A DNA stretch of 64,000 bases from Centropus unirufus. Its lineage: Eukaryota; Chordata; Aves; Cuculiformes; Centropidae. The DNA lies in assembly GCA_013397695.1 (NCBI GenBank), contig VYZI01000119.1, positions 793,353 through 857,352 of the forward strand, written 5' to 3'. Under the pieces are notes generated by a model, which had not been told where the DNA came from, did not search any database, and was given only the letters and a program-made list of their open reading frames with translations. Each line of letters starts with the position of its first letter. Position 1 is the first letter of the stretch. The position numbers and the translations under genes are program-made. Below, one piece after another: positions 11,801 through 24,882 of the stretch.

Positions 11801-14800
11801 GTCTGCACTGCGGCTGTTCTAGCACGTTTCAGCTGAGCTGGGAGACACGGGAGTAGGTTGGGTTCTACTCATCCCTCTTCCTGGCCGGTTTCCAGACCAC
11901 TGGAGTGTCCCATGCCCAGGACTACTCCTGATTTGAAGTAAAACACAGATCCCTGAAGGAAAGAAATGTCCCTGCTTCCCAGGGCTGTGTCCCAAGCCCC
12001 AACCACCCCTTGAGGGCTGGATGAGCACAGTGCCTTGTCCTGATTCTTCACGTATTCTGCATTTTTTAGTTCCTCCATTTCAATTTAAAACCAAACTTTG
12101 AACCTCATGAAGATAAATTTAGCTACGTCCCCATTCATTTCAGTCCAAACCCACTAAACATTTGTTTTATCACCTGACAGCCAGAACGTGCCTGGAAAAT
12201 GGTAAGAGAGGTGACGCAGATTAGCTTGCCTACCAAAGACTTTGCACTCCTGCGGATGGGAAATCTGTGGTGTTAGGTAAGCATTAGCCGTTTCGTTTTG
12301 TTGACAGCATAGAACCAAGCTGATAACCTGCAAGATCAAACATACTGTGGGCTAATGAACCCGGCTATATCTCTTGTAAGTAGTTTCTATAGACTGCTGC
12401 TTCTATAGCAATGCATTTTCTGCTTCCAAGATGGTAGGAAACTGCTGAAAGCAGCAATAGACGGGAGCTGATATCATCACAGCTCTTGCCTCCAAGTTCC
12501 TTATCCCTAACCTTAGAAGTCATGTTGCAGTCCCACAACCCTGATTTGACCTGGGACTGAACTACAGGGCAAAAAGGGAATGCACTTAGGAAATGTGGTT
12601 ACTAACTCTTACTGGCTTTCTACAGAATCTATGTCAACTTTTCACTTTAAAATAATTTTTTTTTTTTTGTTCCAAAATTAACTTGGATTTTAACAAGTGT
12701 AAGACAAAAAAGCTAAATGTCCCAAAAACAAACTTCAGGCTTTGGGTCAAGGGAAGAATTTTGCTGTCTCTTACTGACCAGATGTGAATGATGAATCCTG
12801 TATTCTCTTCAGTGGCCATGATTTGCACAGCTCGATTTAACTGAAACCTTTAAACAACTATAGCTATATTTTACATTTGACTAACTTATCCTTTGTTTTA
12901 TAAAAAAATCACAAAAATTATCACAATGTAGCTACCCTTATAGATTTTACAGCAAAGGGAAAAAAAATATACCGAAGACCTCTATCTTCTACAAATACTG
13001 TCTCCAAGAGACAACAGTGTGAAAACACATCTGCAGCATCTCAAATTTCAGCTGTCAACCAAAGCAGGGAGCAAGTTCCAAATCTCTCTCAGCGACTCCT
13101 TTGTAGGAGGTTTCAGTTGTTGATAGACACAGAGTACCAGCTTGCACATGAACGCCCGCTCCTTTGGTGAGAGGTGAACTTAAACCCCTCTGTTGGACTG
13201 GACTGCCTTCCACCTCCCAAAAGCTTCCTCCTCTGTGAAGTATAAATGCTTTCAAAATCAGGAATTAAAACTTGTCTGTGATACTAAATCTGTGCTTGAG
13301 TTTCACGATCAGTTTTGCTGGTTTTACAATGTTATTGTTTGCATTGAGGAAAAGAAAAAAAAAGGCATTTTCTGGCTACATGTGTACTGGAGATCAACCA
13401 TGTCCAGGACTGCTCACTGACTGTGAGGCCAGCTGTCTTGGAAAATCCTTCAGGCTCTTAAGCCCTTTTAGCATCCATAACATGCTGGCTGCATCCACGC
13501 TGCCTACTGGGAATTGCTGCTAGCCCATGCTGACTCCCAAAACCCACTCTCAAATGGTTCAGGAGGGTGTTAAGTGCCCTGGCCAAAACTGTGCTGGGGA
13601 CCACTCCAAAGGTTTAATGAGTACAGATATTCACCTTCCACTATCCATGCTTATGCCCTGGTACTGTTTAATTTACAGACTTTCCTTTCCACAGCCTGCT
13701 CCTTTACAAAGGAAATGGAAAACTAATCAGCCGTGCAAAGGGAAAGTGCAACTCACCATAAATACACAGCCTGCAGAGAGAAAATAACCAGAGGGCGGTG
13801 GGAAAATAGAAAAGAATCTGTAATTTTCAAGTAAGTTAAGTCAAGGCACGCAGAGTGTGTTACTTATTCTAGAGGTGTTTTGTTTTAAGTCGCTCCTGAA
13901 GGATGGTCTAGAGACAGAGCAGTTCAGCAGGGGTCAGGGAGAGACAGGGCAGAGGGAGAGGCTGCACAACATCCCCACTTTACACCAGTCTTCTGGGATT
14001 TTGCTGGGCTTATAGGCACACATTTTGAGCTCTTCTGCTCCATGGCACTGATAAGAGGACAAGCTGATAAGAGAACAAGCACGTTGAAGCTCCAGAGAGG
14101 TCTTTGCATTATTCAAAGCCCCGGCCTTCACTTGTCTTTACTATTTGTACAGAGGTAAAAGGAAAGGAGAGTCTTACTTCATTCCTGGCAGTGCCAGCCT
14201 AGTACCTGTCATTTTTTCCCAGTAATCCTGCAGGCTTTCCACTGACTTCAGAACTTGTGGCAAAGAAAGAAAAGAAGTAATGTCAACCTAAATTATTTAA
14301 ATCCCTCATGCTGACAGAGACCAGCACCAATAGCTGTAGATATCTCACCTGGACTTTGAAAATGGCCTCATCCACTTTAATAGCTTTCATTTATAGAGAT
14401 CATATTTACTTGCCTTCTTTAATGTTTTGGTTTCAAAATCCCTAGACAATTTCTTCACTTGAAAAGAACGAAGTGAAAGAGTTGTCCTGCATCTAAAGAT
14501 TAGGTGGGTTTTGATGTTTTTTTTTAAGAGCCTGGTCAATGTTAATCTGCTTAAATCCACACTTGGCTTTTTAGTTCAGAGCAAAAGGTCAGGTTGAGCT
14601 AAAAACACAGCACAGCTACTTTGAATATGGGAGAAACAGAGCAGGAAGAAGGAAATAAATATCTCTGCATGGGCTTGGTCTCACATTAACATAAATAAAA
14701 CTACCTGCTGCCAGATTCAAGTTGTTTTAATGTCCATGACTTCCTAAAATCCAGTTTCAACAGGAACAAAATCTAAGTGATAGTGTTTGTTTCGTTTCAC

Positions 14801-17800
14801 CTAGCCAAACACCCTACCTCAATTAACTTTTTTGAAAAAGTTGTATTTTGTTTTTTCCTATTTGGACAAAGTAAAAAATTCTTAGCTGCTTTTCTTAGAA
14901 AGTAATTTCAGTTCAGAACCATAGAAAGACATTAAAAAGAGCTCCTACAAATGGAGGAGGTGTTTTATAAGCCTAAATGAAGATAAAAACATCTGCACTG
15001 ATACAAATTCCCGCTGTTTGGATTTAAGTGTCTCATTTGGGTAACCGAGCTAGGAGTTTAGGTTTCATCCATCATCTGCAGTGTCTTTGAAATGGAGCCA
15101 CGGCTCTCTGAGAAGACTTCAGGCCAGTCCTTGTCCTCAGACATGTAGCTCCAGTGACCACTTGCTGAAGACCATCACAGCTCCTATCAGGGAAAGCATC
15201 CCCTGATTTTCTTTCCATGGAAAAGGGTGCTGGATCCATAAATGCTCAAGGCCAATTTTGCTGTTGGGTGGGGAGGAAATAGCAGGTAGCTGGCACCTCA
15301 TTATCAGCATCTGACACAGTGCCACACTTTGTGTTAATGAAGTCACACACTCAGGTGGCCTGTGCTGTTTGGATGGATTTTCGATAAGGTTTAAGTACAC
15401 AGACAGCAGCCACAGGGATGTTTCTGACTGAGAGGCGCAGAGAACCCCGTTTTTCTAAAAAGCACTGAAGAGTCTTACTGAGCTGTCTAACTGGGAAATG
15501 AGCTCATGTGCCGAACTCTTTTTCTTGGCAGGAAAAGAGGGGGAATTTTGCCATTATTACCCAAAACAAGTCATTTAAGAAATAGCAACAAACAATGTAT
15601 CTATGTTAGCTTTGTTTCAACTAGAGTAAGTGAAATTAGAGGCTCATTTTTAAGAACTAAGGTAAAACTGAAAAAAAAGTTATCATAAAATTTTCAAGCT
15701 CCTATTTTCCATAAGGAGGTGGATGAGAGAAAAGCACATGGGCCTCAGTGTTGCTGTTGGGTGCCTCCACATATTTAGGTATCATCAGGTCTTTCAGTAC
15801 AGATTTAAAAACTGATTTGACATTTATTTTTGTCAAATAGTTTGGTCATCATCCAAAAAAAAAACGGGGGGGGAGACATATACAGAAGTTATATGGTTGG
15901 TAAATTGGGAAAGAAATCAGATAAACAAGCAACACATAGAGAAATTGCTTTTCCTCTTTATTTAGTGAAAAACTGTCTGACCTAGCTTTTATGTAATGTC
16001 CCAGCATTACTTATGTGTTTACTTAAATATTTCTCAGCTGCCTTCAAGGAAGTTTAGGTGACTGAGAAATTACTTTGGGCTGCTTCTGCTGTGCGTGTGT
16101 GGTAGACCCATGGCCTGTGCAAGGACCTGCTGCGGCTGCTGCTGGCAGCTCCGTCACGTCTTGGTTCTGTGAGGAGAGAGCTGCCCAATCAGCTGCTTTC
16201 TTAGGTGTAAATGCCAGATATGGTCAAAAGCCTAATCTTTCCTCCTGCTTCTGAACTGCTCAAAATAGTCCTGCCATTTCTTTTTGGCTTCTCACTGTGG
16301 CTGGGAAAATAAGATTGACCAGTTTTTCTACTGTGAGGAAACAAATTCCCTTCTTGTCATTTCAAGGTGCCGTTTTTAGTTATCCTAATAAACAAGACTT
16401 AGCAGAAAGTATTCTCACATGCTCATTTTACATTTCACATTCTGTTTTACTCCCAGTGAGAATAAATCTTCCTCAGGTTTCTATCCCTAGTGACAATATC
16501 TAAGTGAGCTTTCCTCTTAAAGTTCTCCGCATAGGCTGTAGATAAGAGCTTCTCCTTATCTCTATTTGTTCATGTGCTTGCCACAGGAATTTCAGAGGAG
16601 AAAGAGTTTTTGTCGTACCTGCCCAGCTGAAAGTAAAGGGCAACTCTCCAGAGCACCCAGTAGCTGACTGGTAAGCACAGCTGTCCAGAAAAAGCAAGCT
16701 CAGACTATTCAGCTGAGCCTCCACTGTGGATATACTGAGGATACTTCACAAGGCTTTCAGAAAAGTCAGGACAAAGTCCTCATGTTGAATAAATATTTCC
16801 TTAACTAAATATTACTATGTTATTAAGATATAATTTATATATTTAAACCTGAAAGACTCTAATAAATGTAATTTGATGAATATATACACTTTATTATTAT
16901 TATAACACTTAGCAGCTAGGAAACTAAATTAATCACTTTAATTTCTTTTCGATTACACTTTCAGATTTCACTTTATTGGCATAGTGCTTTAGGATTTGTA
17001 CATCACTGTCTTAGAGAAACTATTAATTTCAATCAAAATCCAAAACCCCCTGTTTGTCTCCATATCAAGTTCTGTAACTCAAAGCTATTTGAAAAAACTG
17101 GTATTCTGCTATATCTTTTAAAGTCATCCTGTATGTCATTGACCTTATGCCAAACAATTCACATGAAAAAAATATCACTCAGCAGATTGTCAGTCAATTA
17201 CAGGACCGCAAAACTGACCTGATATGAAATGTCGCAATTTAGAGAATCTCTGTACAGCTGGGAGTTTGCCATGCCCTTGACCTGAGGTAGCTATCATGCT
17301 TACAAAAATATATTTATTATAATTGCACTTACTGATACAAATGTTATTAATTTTGGCATAAAAAACATGCAAAAGCCCTCATGGGAATATGTTTGGCAGC
17401 ACATGCCAGCATGGTAGCATGGCTCAGTTGTAGCACTGGCCTTCCAGGCTCTAGAAATCACCTGGCCTTGCCCCATGGAAATCAGCAGACACCAAGTATT
17501 TGACACCTTGGACTCATGAGCATGTGTGTCAAAGACACAGGATTATAATCGAAGGGATAGCAAAGTCTAGCATATAAAAATATTGTCAGAACCAAGGATT
17601 TAGCAGGCTTAACTCCCCTGCCTGTTGCTCAGCCAGGGTATGAAATAATGTTGTTCAAATAATTTCTGCAGGTAGCCAAATACATGACATTATTTAACTA
17701 AGCAAGAACAAGGCTGGAGAGTGCTGTGTAAATACTTGTCACTGGCTGATCTCTTCTATCCCAAAGATGCATTTCGAGAAAGGAAAAAACCTCAGAAGTA

Positions 17801-18799
17801 TTGTTCCTGTTGTATCTTCAAAAAAGCTGAAAAGTGCAAATTTATTAAGCTTTCTCAAACTTCAGAAAAACTCTTCCAAAAGCCTGTAAAGGCTGAGTAT
17901 TAAATAAATGGTTTGTTGAAGTAATGCAACAGTTATTAGACATCATAACACATATTTTCAAATAAAAAAGAAAAATACTGGGGGATCAGTTTAATTTAAA
18001 AATTCTGTAACTAGGAGGAAATCAGTTTGTACTCAACTCTTATCAGAGAACAGTGAAGGTTTTGTTTTGTCTAACATTGTTAGGCAAGATAGTGACTATA
18101 CAAATCTAAGAAAGAAAATAATTTATGCCAAGTGAATGTAAATTAGCATTAATAATGACAATTTTAAAGAGTATTACATGATGTATTGCAGGTTTTAACC
18201 AACTGAAAATAGAAAAGCTATACAAGCCCTAAAAATTGCACAATGCACAACTTTCCGTTCCAGGAAGATCTTGTTTGCAATCTTTTACTACAAATGGAGC
18301 TGCTTTCTGACTGTTGAAATAGATCTTCTGGGGCCATAATTAATATAGACAATCCTGAGCATTCCAAATGACTCAGACATTTAAAAACATTATATGATAT
18401 TGTGCTTAAAGTTGTGTAATTTTTCTAAAATCATTTAGTAATTGCCTTCCAGCTTTTGAGCTGGGTTCACAATGTCAAAGTATGTTCCAGCACTGTAAGA
18501 CATTTTAAAACTGGAAATAAAAAATATTATACAATCAATGTGATTCTAGCAATGGGGCTTTTAAAATACAGGCAAAATCCCAGATGAATACTGTGTGACA
18601 CCCAGTATGGTCATAAAAGTCAGTGGTGCCTGCTGAAGAATTCCTCGTTATGCTAATGTGTTAACTCAGCATGCTCAATATTTACTTATGATGCTAAATA
18701 ATTTCAGGGAAAATAATGTACATTCAGGAAGTCCTTGGTAATCCTCAACAGCCCCTGGGGGTTTGACAGCTCTGCAATACAGAAGAGCCTTTGAGAGAC
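8824..18799. other. Intronic sequence with scattered GC-richer patches
   Basis: No gene or transposon recognised. Open frames of up to 117 codons (minus strand at 9029-9382 and 10371-10706) have no motif I know. The second lies in a locally GC-richer patch, which by itself favours chance open frames. Short poly(A) or poly(T) runs occur, for example near 9361 and 12657. Confidence 0.55.
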
Positions 18800-19200
18800 A
18801 AGGAATGACATAAGTATTTTGGTCACCTCCTGGAGCTGACATCTGCAGGAAGATCCAGTGCTGCTCTCCAGCCAGGCGGTTGCAACAACATCTCCTGAAT
18901 GTTATAAATTCAGGAGCACGGCTCTACCTGGAATGTGCTGTGTCAACCAAACAGCCCATGGTGCAAAGTGATACCTGTGTTGAGGGATGCTTCCAGAGCA
19001 GGGGCTTCGCTAGAATCTAGGTCCGGAGAGCGAAGGAGGGAGTCGAGGATGGAGGTGTCCCTGTGCCATCACTCTGCTGCTCCCACCTGAGGCTGACTGG
19101 GGTCCCTGCTGCTCCCTAGAGAAAAGATAAGGCTCAGGGGCTGCACACGAGGAGAAAGCGACGAGAAAGGCAGAAGTAATTCCGCTTATTGTGCCTGCCA
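18800..19200. other. GC-richer patch with several CpGs
   Basis: About 400 bases of higher GC content than the surroundings. CpGs cluster mainly at about 19005-19045 and 19145-19185. No open frame or known repeat is visible. It could be an unrecognised regulatory element or an old repeat; it is weaker than a typical CpG-island promoter. Confidence 0.35.
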
Positions 19201-21640
19201 GCCAGCAGACAAGCTAGAAAGCACAGAATTCCGAACTTAAGCGTGCCTTGAAAGTACTTAAAATTTTTAATTTAGAGATTCTTGTTGACTTTATCCATGT
19301 GTTTCCAAAGCCATGACGTGTCACAACAGCCTGAAGTATCGAGAATACACTAGGCAACATGTTTGCAGGTATGATACAGGTGGCAACCAACCCAGGCAGC
19401 AAAACCTCACACTCCGGCTGCCTCCTAAGAGCTGGTATTACAAGTTGCAGCTTTCTGCTTTAATTGAGCAATCAACATCAAGTCAACAACTCCATCAAAA
19501 AAACCCAACAGCCTTAACAAGGGAAGGAAAAAGCTGGAAGGCAGTGTGCTGGGTTCCTCACCGAATAGACTAGTAGAACATTTGCCGTGCAATGAAATGC
19601 AATGAAATGATGAAATGACAGCAGAATGTAGCACGTCCAGCTTGGCCTATGTAAGTCACGCTGCACAATCCAAGTTCTAGCTGCTCAGCGAGAACACAAG
19701 GCTCCCTTGGCAGGCCAGGCTGGGCCATCCACAGCACAGCAAAAGCTGCAGACTAACTGCACTCACAAAGCAAACAAAGAAAGGCTGGGGATATGGCAAC
19801 AACTCCATATACCGCGGAGGTGTAGCAGACCATGGGAGCTGGAGCATTGCTGCTGGAAAGCTGGAGATGCTGCAGGGCACGTGGGGAACAAAGCAGTAAC
19901 ACTGGAGGGAGGCGGCGTCTCGTATTGATAAAAGGTCATTCATGCATTTGATTAGTTTTCATAAATGAACAGAATTTGCATCCACCTTATGGATTCTGGG
20001 AATTCTGCCCTGACATTCTGACCTGTGCAGGACAGTTATGGGATGAGCAACGTTTGGTAGGTCAGACCCACTTCAGACAGAGAGCATGGCAAGAGCAAAG
20101 CCAATGGATCTGAGCAGTAACGTGTCCAGACAGTCTCACTGGCCGGACTGGTGGGGGCAGGGACCTTGTCAGGGCTGTGAGATCATGGAGGATTTTCCTT
20201 TGGTAAAACACAGTCAAGGAGGACATGGTGTTCTGGAAAGCTGTGAAGTTTTTGAAGAAAATGGCAACAATTTTGTCCAACTCTACTGACTGTTATTTAA
20301 GTAATTTATATTGTTCTCCTAACAACAACTTATTCATAGTAGGGACATTACCATTAAAATTCAGTCTTGAACAGTTAGTTCTAGGAGAAACTTGGGCAAT
20401 TATTCATCTATTTACTTATTTAGCAATTCACACAATTTCAAGAATTGGGCTATCATGCTGCTATACCCGCAAGCTCTGACTCACATCTGGCACGACATTT
20501 TAGAAGAAGCAAAGTAGAAATAATTTCTCTGAGGCACATGGGATTTACAGAAACTAATTCTTTGCCCTACAAAAAGTTTTTCCTGCAAAAACATCTCTGA
20601 GAGTTTTCTCACTGATTTGACCAGTGGAAGGGTCTAGATTATTGTCTTTAAAAGTAAATATGCAACTATCTAGAGCTAATAAAAAAGTAAGCCATGATTC
20701 ACAACAAAGAGCTTCATTTTCACTGTGATTGACAAAGTATAAGACTCAAAGAATAGCTTCCTGTCAACCAGCTCATACTAATTATTAAGATTACAAAAAG
20801 GGTAAATCAAAGCTTAATAGGTCAAATTCTGACCTCATTTCTCTTGACTCTTCTGAATTTAAAGAACATACTCTGGATTTTCATCAGTCTAAATGAGATT
20901 AAAATCTGATGCACTGAATTAAAAAAAATGGTGTTCATGATTTGCAGAAATCTTGTTCACAGGAAACATTATTTAAAAATAGGCTTTTAAGAGTACTTTC
21001 CTTTCAGTCAATATTCTTCCAAAGTCATCTCACAAGTGTAGCAACTGCACCTAAATATTTCCAACAGAAGACACCCTCAAATACAGTTAGGACTTGAGTA
21101 ATTTAGATCCTCTGATGTTTTACAAAGCAGCACTATAAGGTAGATGTTTTACACCACTGTGGAAAATGTTTTTTTTTTATTAAGCTTTAAGATATCTTGA
21201 GATAATATTTATGCTTATACTTATTCTGTTTTATAATATCTAAGTGATGTCACAGTAAATGTTGTGAGCAAAGGTAACAGTTAGGATGAATGTAACTGTA
21301 TTTAAATAAAATACCCTCCACTAAATATTGTGCTGTACTGAAAAGCTCATGGGATTTTGCCACTGACTTAAATAAAGCTGTTATTTCACATCACATAGGT
21401 ATATAAAAAGTGCTTCTAAACCACCCATTCAGTTAATGAAAGATGCAGTTTTGCTTGCAGATTTTGCCTTCCTAATATCTTTAACCTTATAGGGCTACAA
21501 CAACATCACAGCCCTTTGCACAGCCGGATGCCTCTTGGGCTATTTTTTTGCATGTCAGTTGTTGGGAGTTTTAATTGAATGCACAGAATGAAACCACTTT
21601 TGTTTGTTACACTCAGTGCAGTAATAGGAAGCTATTGATC
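19201..21640. other. Intronic sequence, nothing recognised
   Basis: Mixed-composition DNA with open frames of up to 88 codons and no motif I recognise. No repeat family was identified. Confidence 0.5.
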
Positions 21641-22480
21641 CTCTCTACATTTGTTCTGGGGAAAGCCTCTCAGCTTTCCTCATGCACACATGCATGCCCC
21701 TTTCCCCAGATGTACAACGGATCAGGGAAGGAAAGCTGAAGTTTTCTTTGGCAGGTTGGCCAAGACAACTCTGATGGAAGCCCCCATCTTCCCATTGGTC
21801 TAAAGCCCCAGTTCCCAGGACCCTCAAAGGAACAGCCAGGAAAAGCAAAGACCTTTCAAAGCTGCTTTTCAGTCCCTTGCGGGTCCAAGCCCCAGCTGTC
21901 ACGCTGGGAATGGTACAACGAAGACCAAGTCCTTCCAGAGGGACAGTGTGGCTCTGTGGAGGTCTGACTAAGCACAGCCCGTCAGAATAGGACACAAACC
22001 GAAACTGATTTTGGCAAACACCCTGCAGCAAATCAGAATAACTGGAGAAGGCTTCAGGATGTATCAAGGGGCACCTGCTTCCCACAGCCCTCAGGCCACC
22101 GTGGGGGCAGGCATTATGTGATGGTTTCTGCTATCAAATCAACTATTTGTTGACAATTGTTATCATCAAAAATGTTTGTTAGAATTACAGTTCCATTTAA
22201 TTTATGGTCAGGGCACTGAGGGCCCAGGGCCCCATGTCAGCCATCAGCCCCTGCCCCAGTATCACCACAGCTGGGCTTGTCTCCAGCGCAGCCCTGCCTG
22301 GCCATGGGCCACACTGAGCTGAGCCCCCTCATGGGCCCACAGCTCATCCTGGCCCCAGCCCATCACCAGGGAAGTGCCTGATGCCCAGAGCTGGGGCTGT
22401 CCCCATCCCACTGCTCCCCATCGGGATTCCCCCTGTGCCCAGCCCCCAGGAAACAGCCACTCATGTGGTGACCTGACATG
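21641..22480. other. GC-rich, CpG-poor block of unknown origin
   Basis: This stretch is clearly richer in G and C than the flanking intron, especially 22205-22470, which has many CCC, GGG and CCAGC runs but very few CpGs. It contains a 146-codon minus-strand open frame (21645-22085) with no recognisable domain, and an AT-rich interlude at about 22118-22204. CpG depletion argues against a promoter island and suits a long-methylated repeat, such as an old LTR, or a relaxed pseudogene. I could not match it to a family. Confidence 0.4.
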
Positions 22481-23600
22481 TGTTGCCTTTATTGTGTAGT
22501 TAATTGTTTGTAATCATGCTTGGGATTCCCCTTCTTAAGAAATTACATGTATTTAAAAAGAATTTACTTTTCACTGATCTTTGTATGTGCATGTACCAGC
22601 TTAAATTTGTGCTTCTCTTTCCCTAAAGTGTATTATAAAAGGTCTTTTTTCCCTTATGCTACAGAAGAGAATCTAAAAAAAAGAGAATCTAGAAAAAAGA
22701 AGTGATTTTATCCTTGAGAAAAGAAGGATTGTAGGAAAAAAATAGCCTCCCCTGCTCAATAATGTTTTTCTTCCACACCAACAAAGGCATCCTACAGCCC
22801 AGTAATAATGGCCCCAAACACTGGGATGGCAGGCTTAGTGCAACTGGGAAACTGTGTCTGTAGGGAGCTGCCCTTGAAACTTGATTGAGCTATCAGCTCA
22901 GTAAGAATTAAAAGTGAAACATCCAAAAAAAGGGGTTGTTGTTGCAGTCTTAATATCTGGGAGTCAGGAGTTTCCTGGAGAAGCTATGGTGTGAGAGACC
23001 AGGGGATACTGGATTCAACTAAATATCCTTTTCCCTGTGGTCCTGGGAGGTGGTGGCACTGGTCGTCCCCACATTCTCTTCTGCTTTCCAGTGGCTCACA
23101 CTGACAGAAAAACTCTGCAGAGCTAAAACCAGGGAACAAACATCCTGAACTCTGCCACTGAAATTTCTTAAAGTCAATGTGCGAATGCAATTGTGGCTTC
23201 TCCAGGAAAGATTTATTATATACTATACAGCACTCATAGGAATTTTCTCAGTCGTTATTGTCAAATAAACTTTGAAAATGCCAGATCCATTTCTTCAATG
23301 ATTAATATCAAAATGCTAATCAACTGCATATTATTTTGGCTGAAAACTCTAAAAACTTTCATACCGCTATTTCAATCAATAGCTTAGAAAAAAACGCCAT
23401 GTTTTCTAATAAAGATCCCCTTAGAAGATTTTGAAACCTCTACTCAACCTCCTAAATATTTGGCACAGCACACACTTACAAGCCTGAAATTATTACCCTG
23501 TTTGCTATGGTTTCTTTTATTATGCCGTTATACAAGACTGTTGTACTTAGTCATTTGTAGCACATTACCTCAGACTTGTCCAGGTACAAAGATGGACTTC

Positions 23601-24022
23601 CAGGATGATCAGGGGAATAGAGAACCTATCATATGAGGAGACAGAATGAAGACCTTGGCTTGTTTAACTTAGCAAAACAAAATCTGTTAGGGGATCCAAT
23701 TGCTGTCTATAAATATACCAAGGAGGCAAACATCAGGGAGAAGGGAGAGCCATTTAAACTAAATGCATTGTTGGCAAGGGAACCCGTTGGCACAGATTGG
23801 CCAGAATTTAATCTATGCTAGAAATCAGAAACAATTTCTCACTTGGAGCAAAGAGATTTGAGAACAATTTTCCAGTTGGAGGAACAGCACCAAAAATCCT
23901 ATCTGCCCTCACAGTGGAACTTGACAAGTTTATGAAGAGGATCATAAAACCGGATTCTTGCAGTATTAGGACAACAGACCTGATGACGTACTAGATCTTT
24001 TCCAGTACTCTATTTCCATGTA
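23601..24022 (+). mobile_element. Old CR1-like LINE 3' fragment
   Basis: The sequence follows the C-terminal coding part and 3' UTR of an ancient CR1. A degraded reading (DLGLFNLAKQNL, then IAVYKYTKE) matches the conserved LGLFSLEKRRL and IAVYKYLKG region of the CR1 polyprotein end. Downstream text resembles the CR1 tail (GAACTTGACAAGTTTATGAA and CTTTTCCAGT-CTATTTC-TATG). Many substitutions and stops show it is much older than the copy at 51.2 kb. It is 5'-truncated and inactive. Confidence 0.75.
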
Positions 24023-24649
24023 AAGCTATACTATATCATGCAGATGCTGTCACCTTTAACTGTGCATGCTTCAGAACAAGATATGCCAGTGTATTTTATG
24101 TCTTTAAAGGTATTTCAAACCAAAACAAATCAAACCCCTACCCAAACAGTCCTGTTTAGTAAGTGTATTTGTTCAGGGTAGTAGTAAAAATTAATTTTTC
24201 CTTCCTGCAATGACAATAAATTCAATAGAATCCAAACACATGACAAAATAAACATGTTTTACATTCAGTTGTCCATTGCTGAAATTCCTAAGATTACTGA
24301 TAATTAGTTCTACTTGTCCTCTAGGTCTGTTTAAGGTTTATTACAAATTTTATACAATATTTTATGCATGACTTTTAAACCTTTGTAGCTGAAGTTCAAC
24401 TGTTATTTATGGTATTCTGCTCTAAGCTATAAATTAATTAGGGACAAGTACATTTTTGTGCTAATGCATTTTATGTTGGAGGGTATCCAAGAGATATAGC
24501 CGAAGGGACAGAATTATGATTGTTTCTCATTTACTTTGGTCATAGCATGGATTGTACATGTGAGAGGAAAGATATTTTGTTAAAAACATGGCTGTATATT
24601 TTTTGAGTCCTTTATAGGACCCTTTTTTTCATGCTCAAAAGATTGCTTA

Positions 24650-24720
24650 TAGAATCATAGAATAGTTTGGGTTGGAAGAGACCTTAAAGATCACCTAGGT
24701 CCAACCCAGCTATGCTGAGC
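24650..24720 (-). mobile_element. CR1 3'-tail fragment (antisense)
   Basis: AGAATCATAGAATAGTTTGG then TTGGAAGAGACCTTAAAGATC followed by TCCAACCC is the reverse complement of the avian CR1 3' end. It is a severely 5'-truncated copy of about 70 bp; its right boundary is uncertain. Confidence 0.88.
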
Positions 24721-24868
24721 TTGAAATAAAAACCCATGAACTTCTAAAAAAGAAGAAAACCCCCTGGATGAAAAAGATGTTTGGGAAGAAAAATGTTTTC
24801 AACAAAACTAGTAAAACATTCGCATAAAAAATCAATCATTTATAAAAAGTCTTTCTTTCTAAATGCGT

Positions 24869-24882
24869 ACACACACACACAC
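24869..24882. repeat. Short (AC)n run
   Basis: About seven AC dinucleotides. It is a minor microsatellite. Confidence 0.85.
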
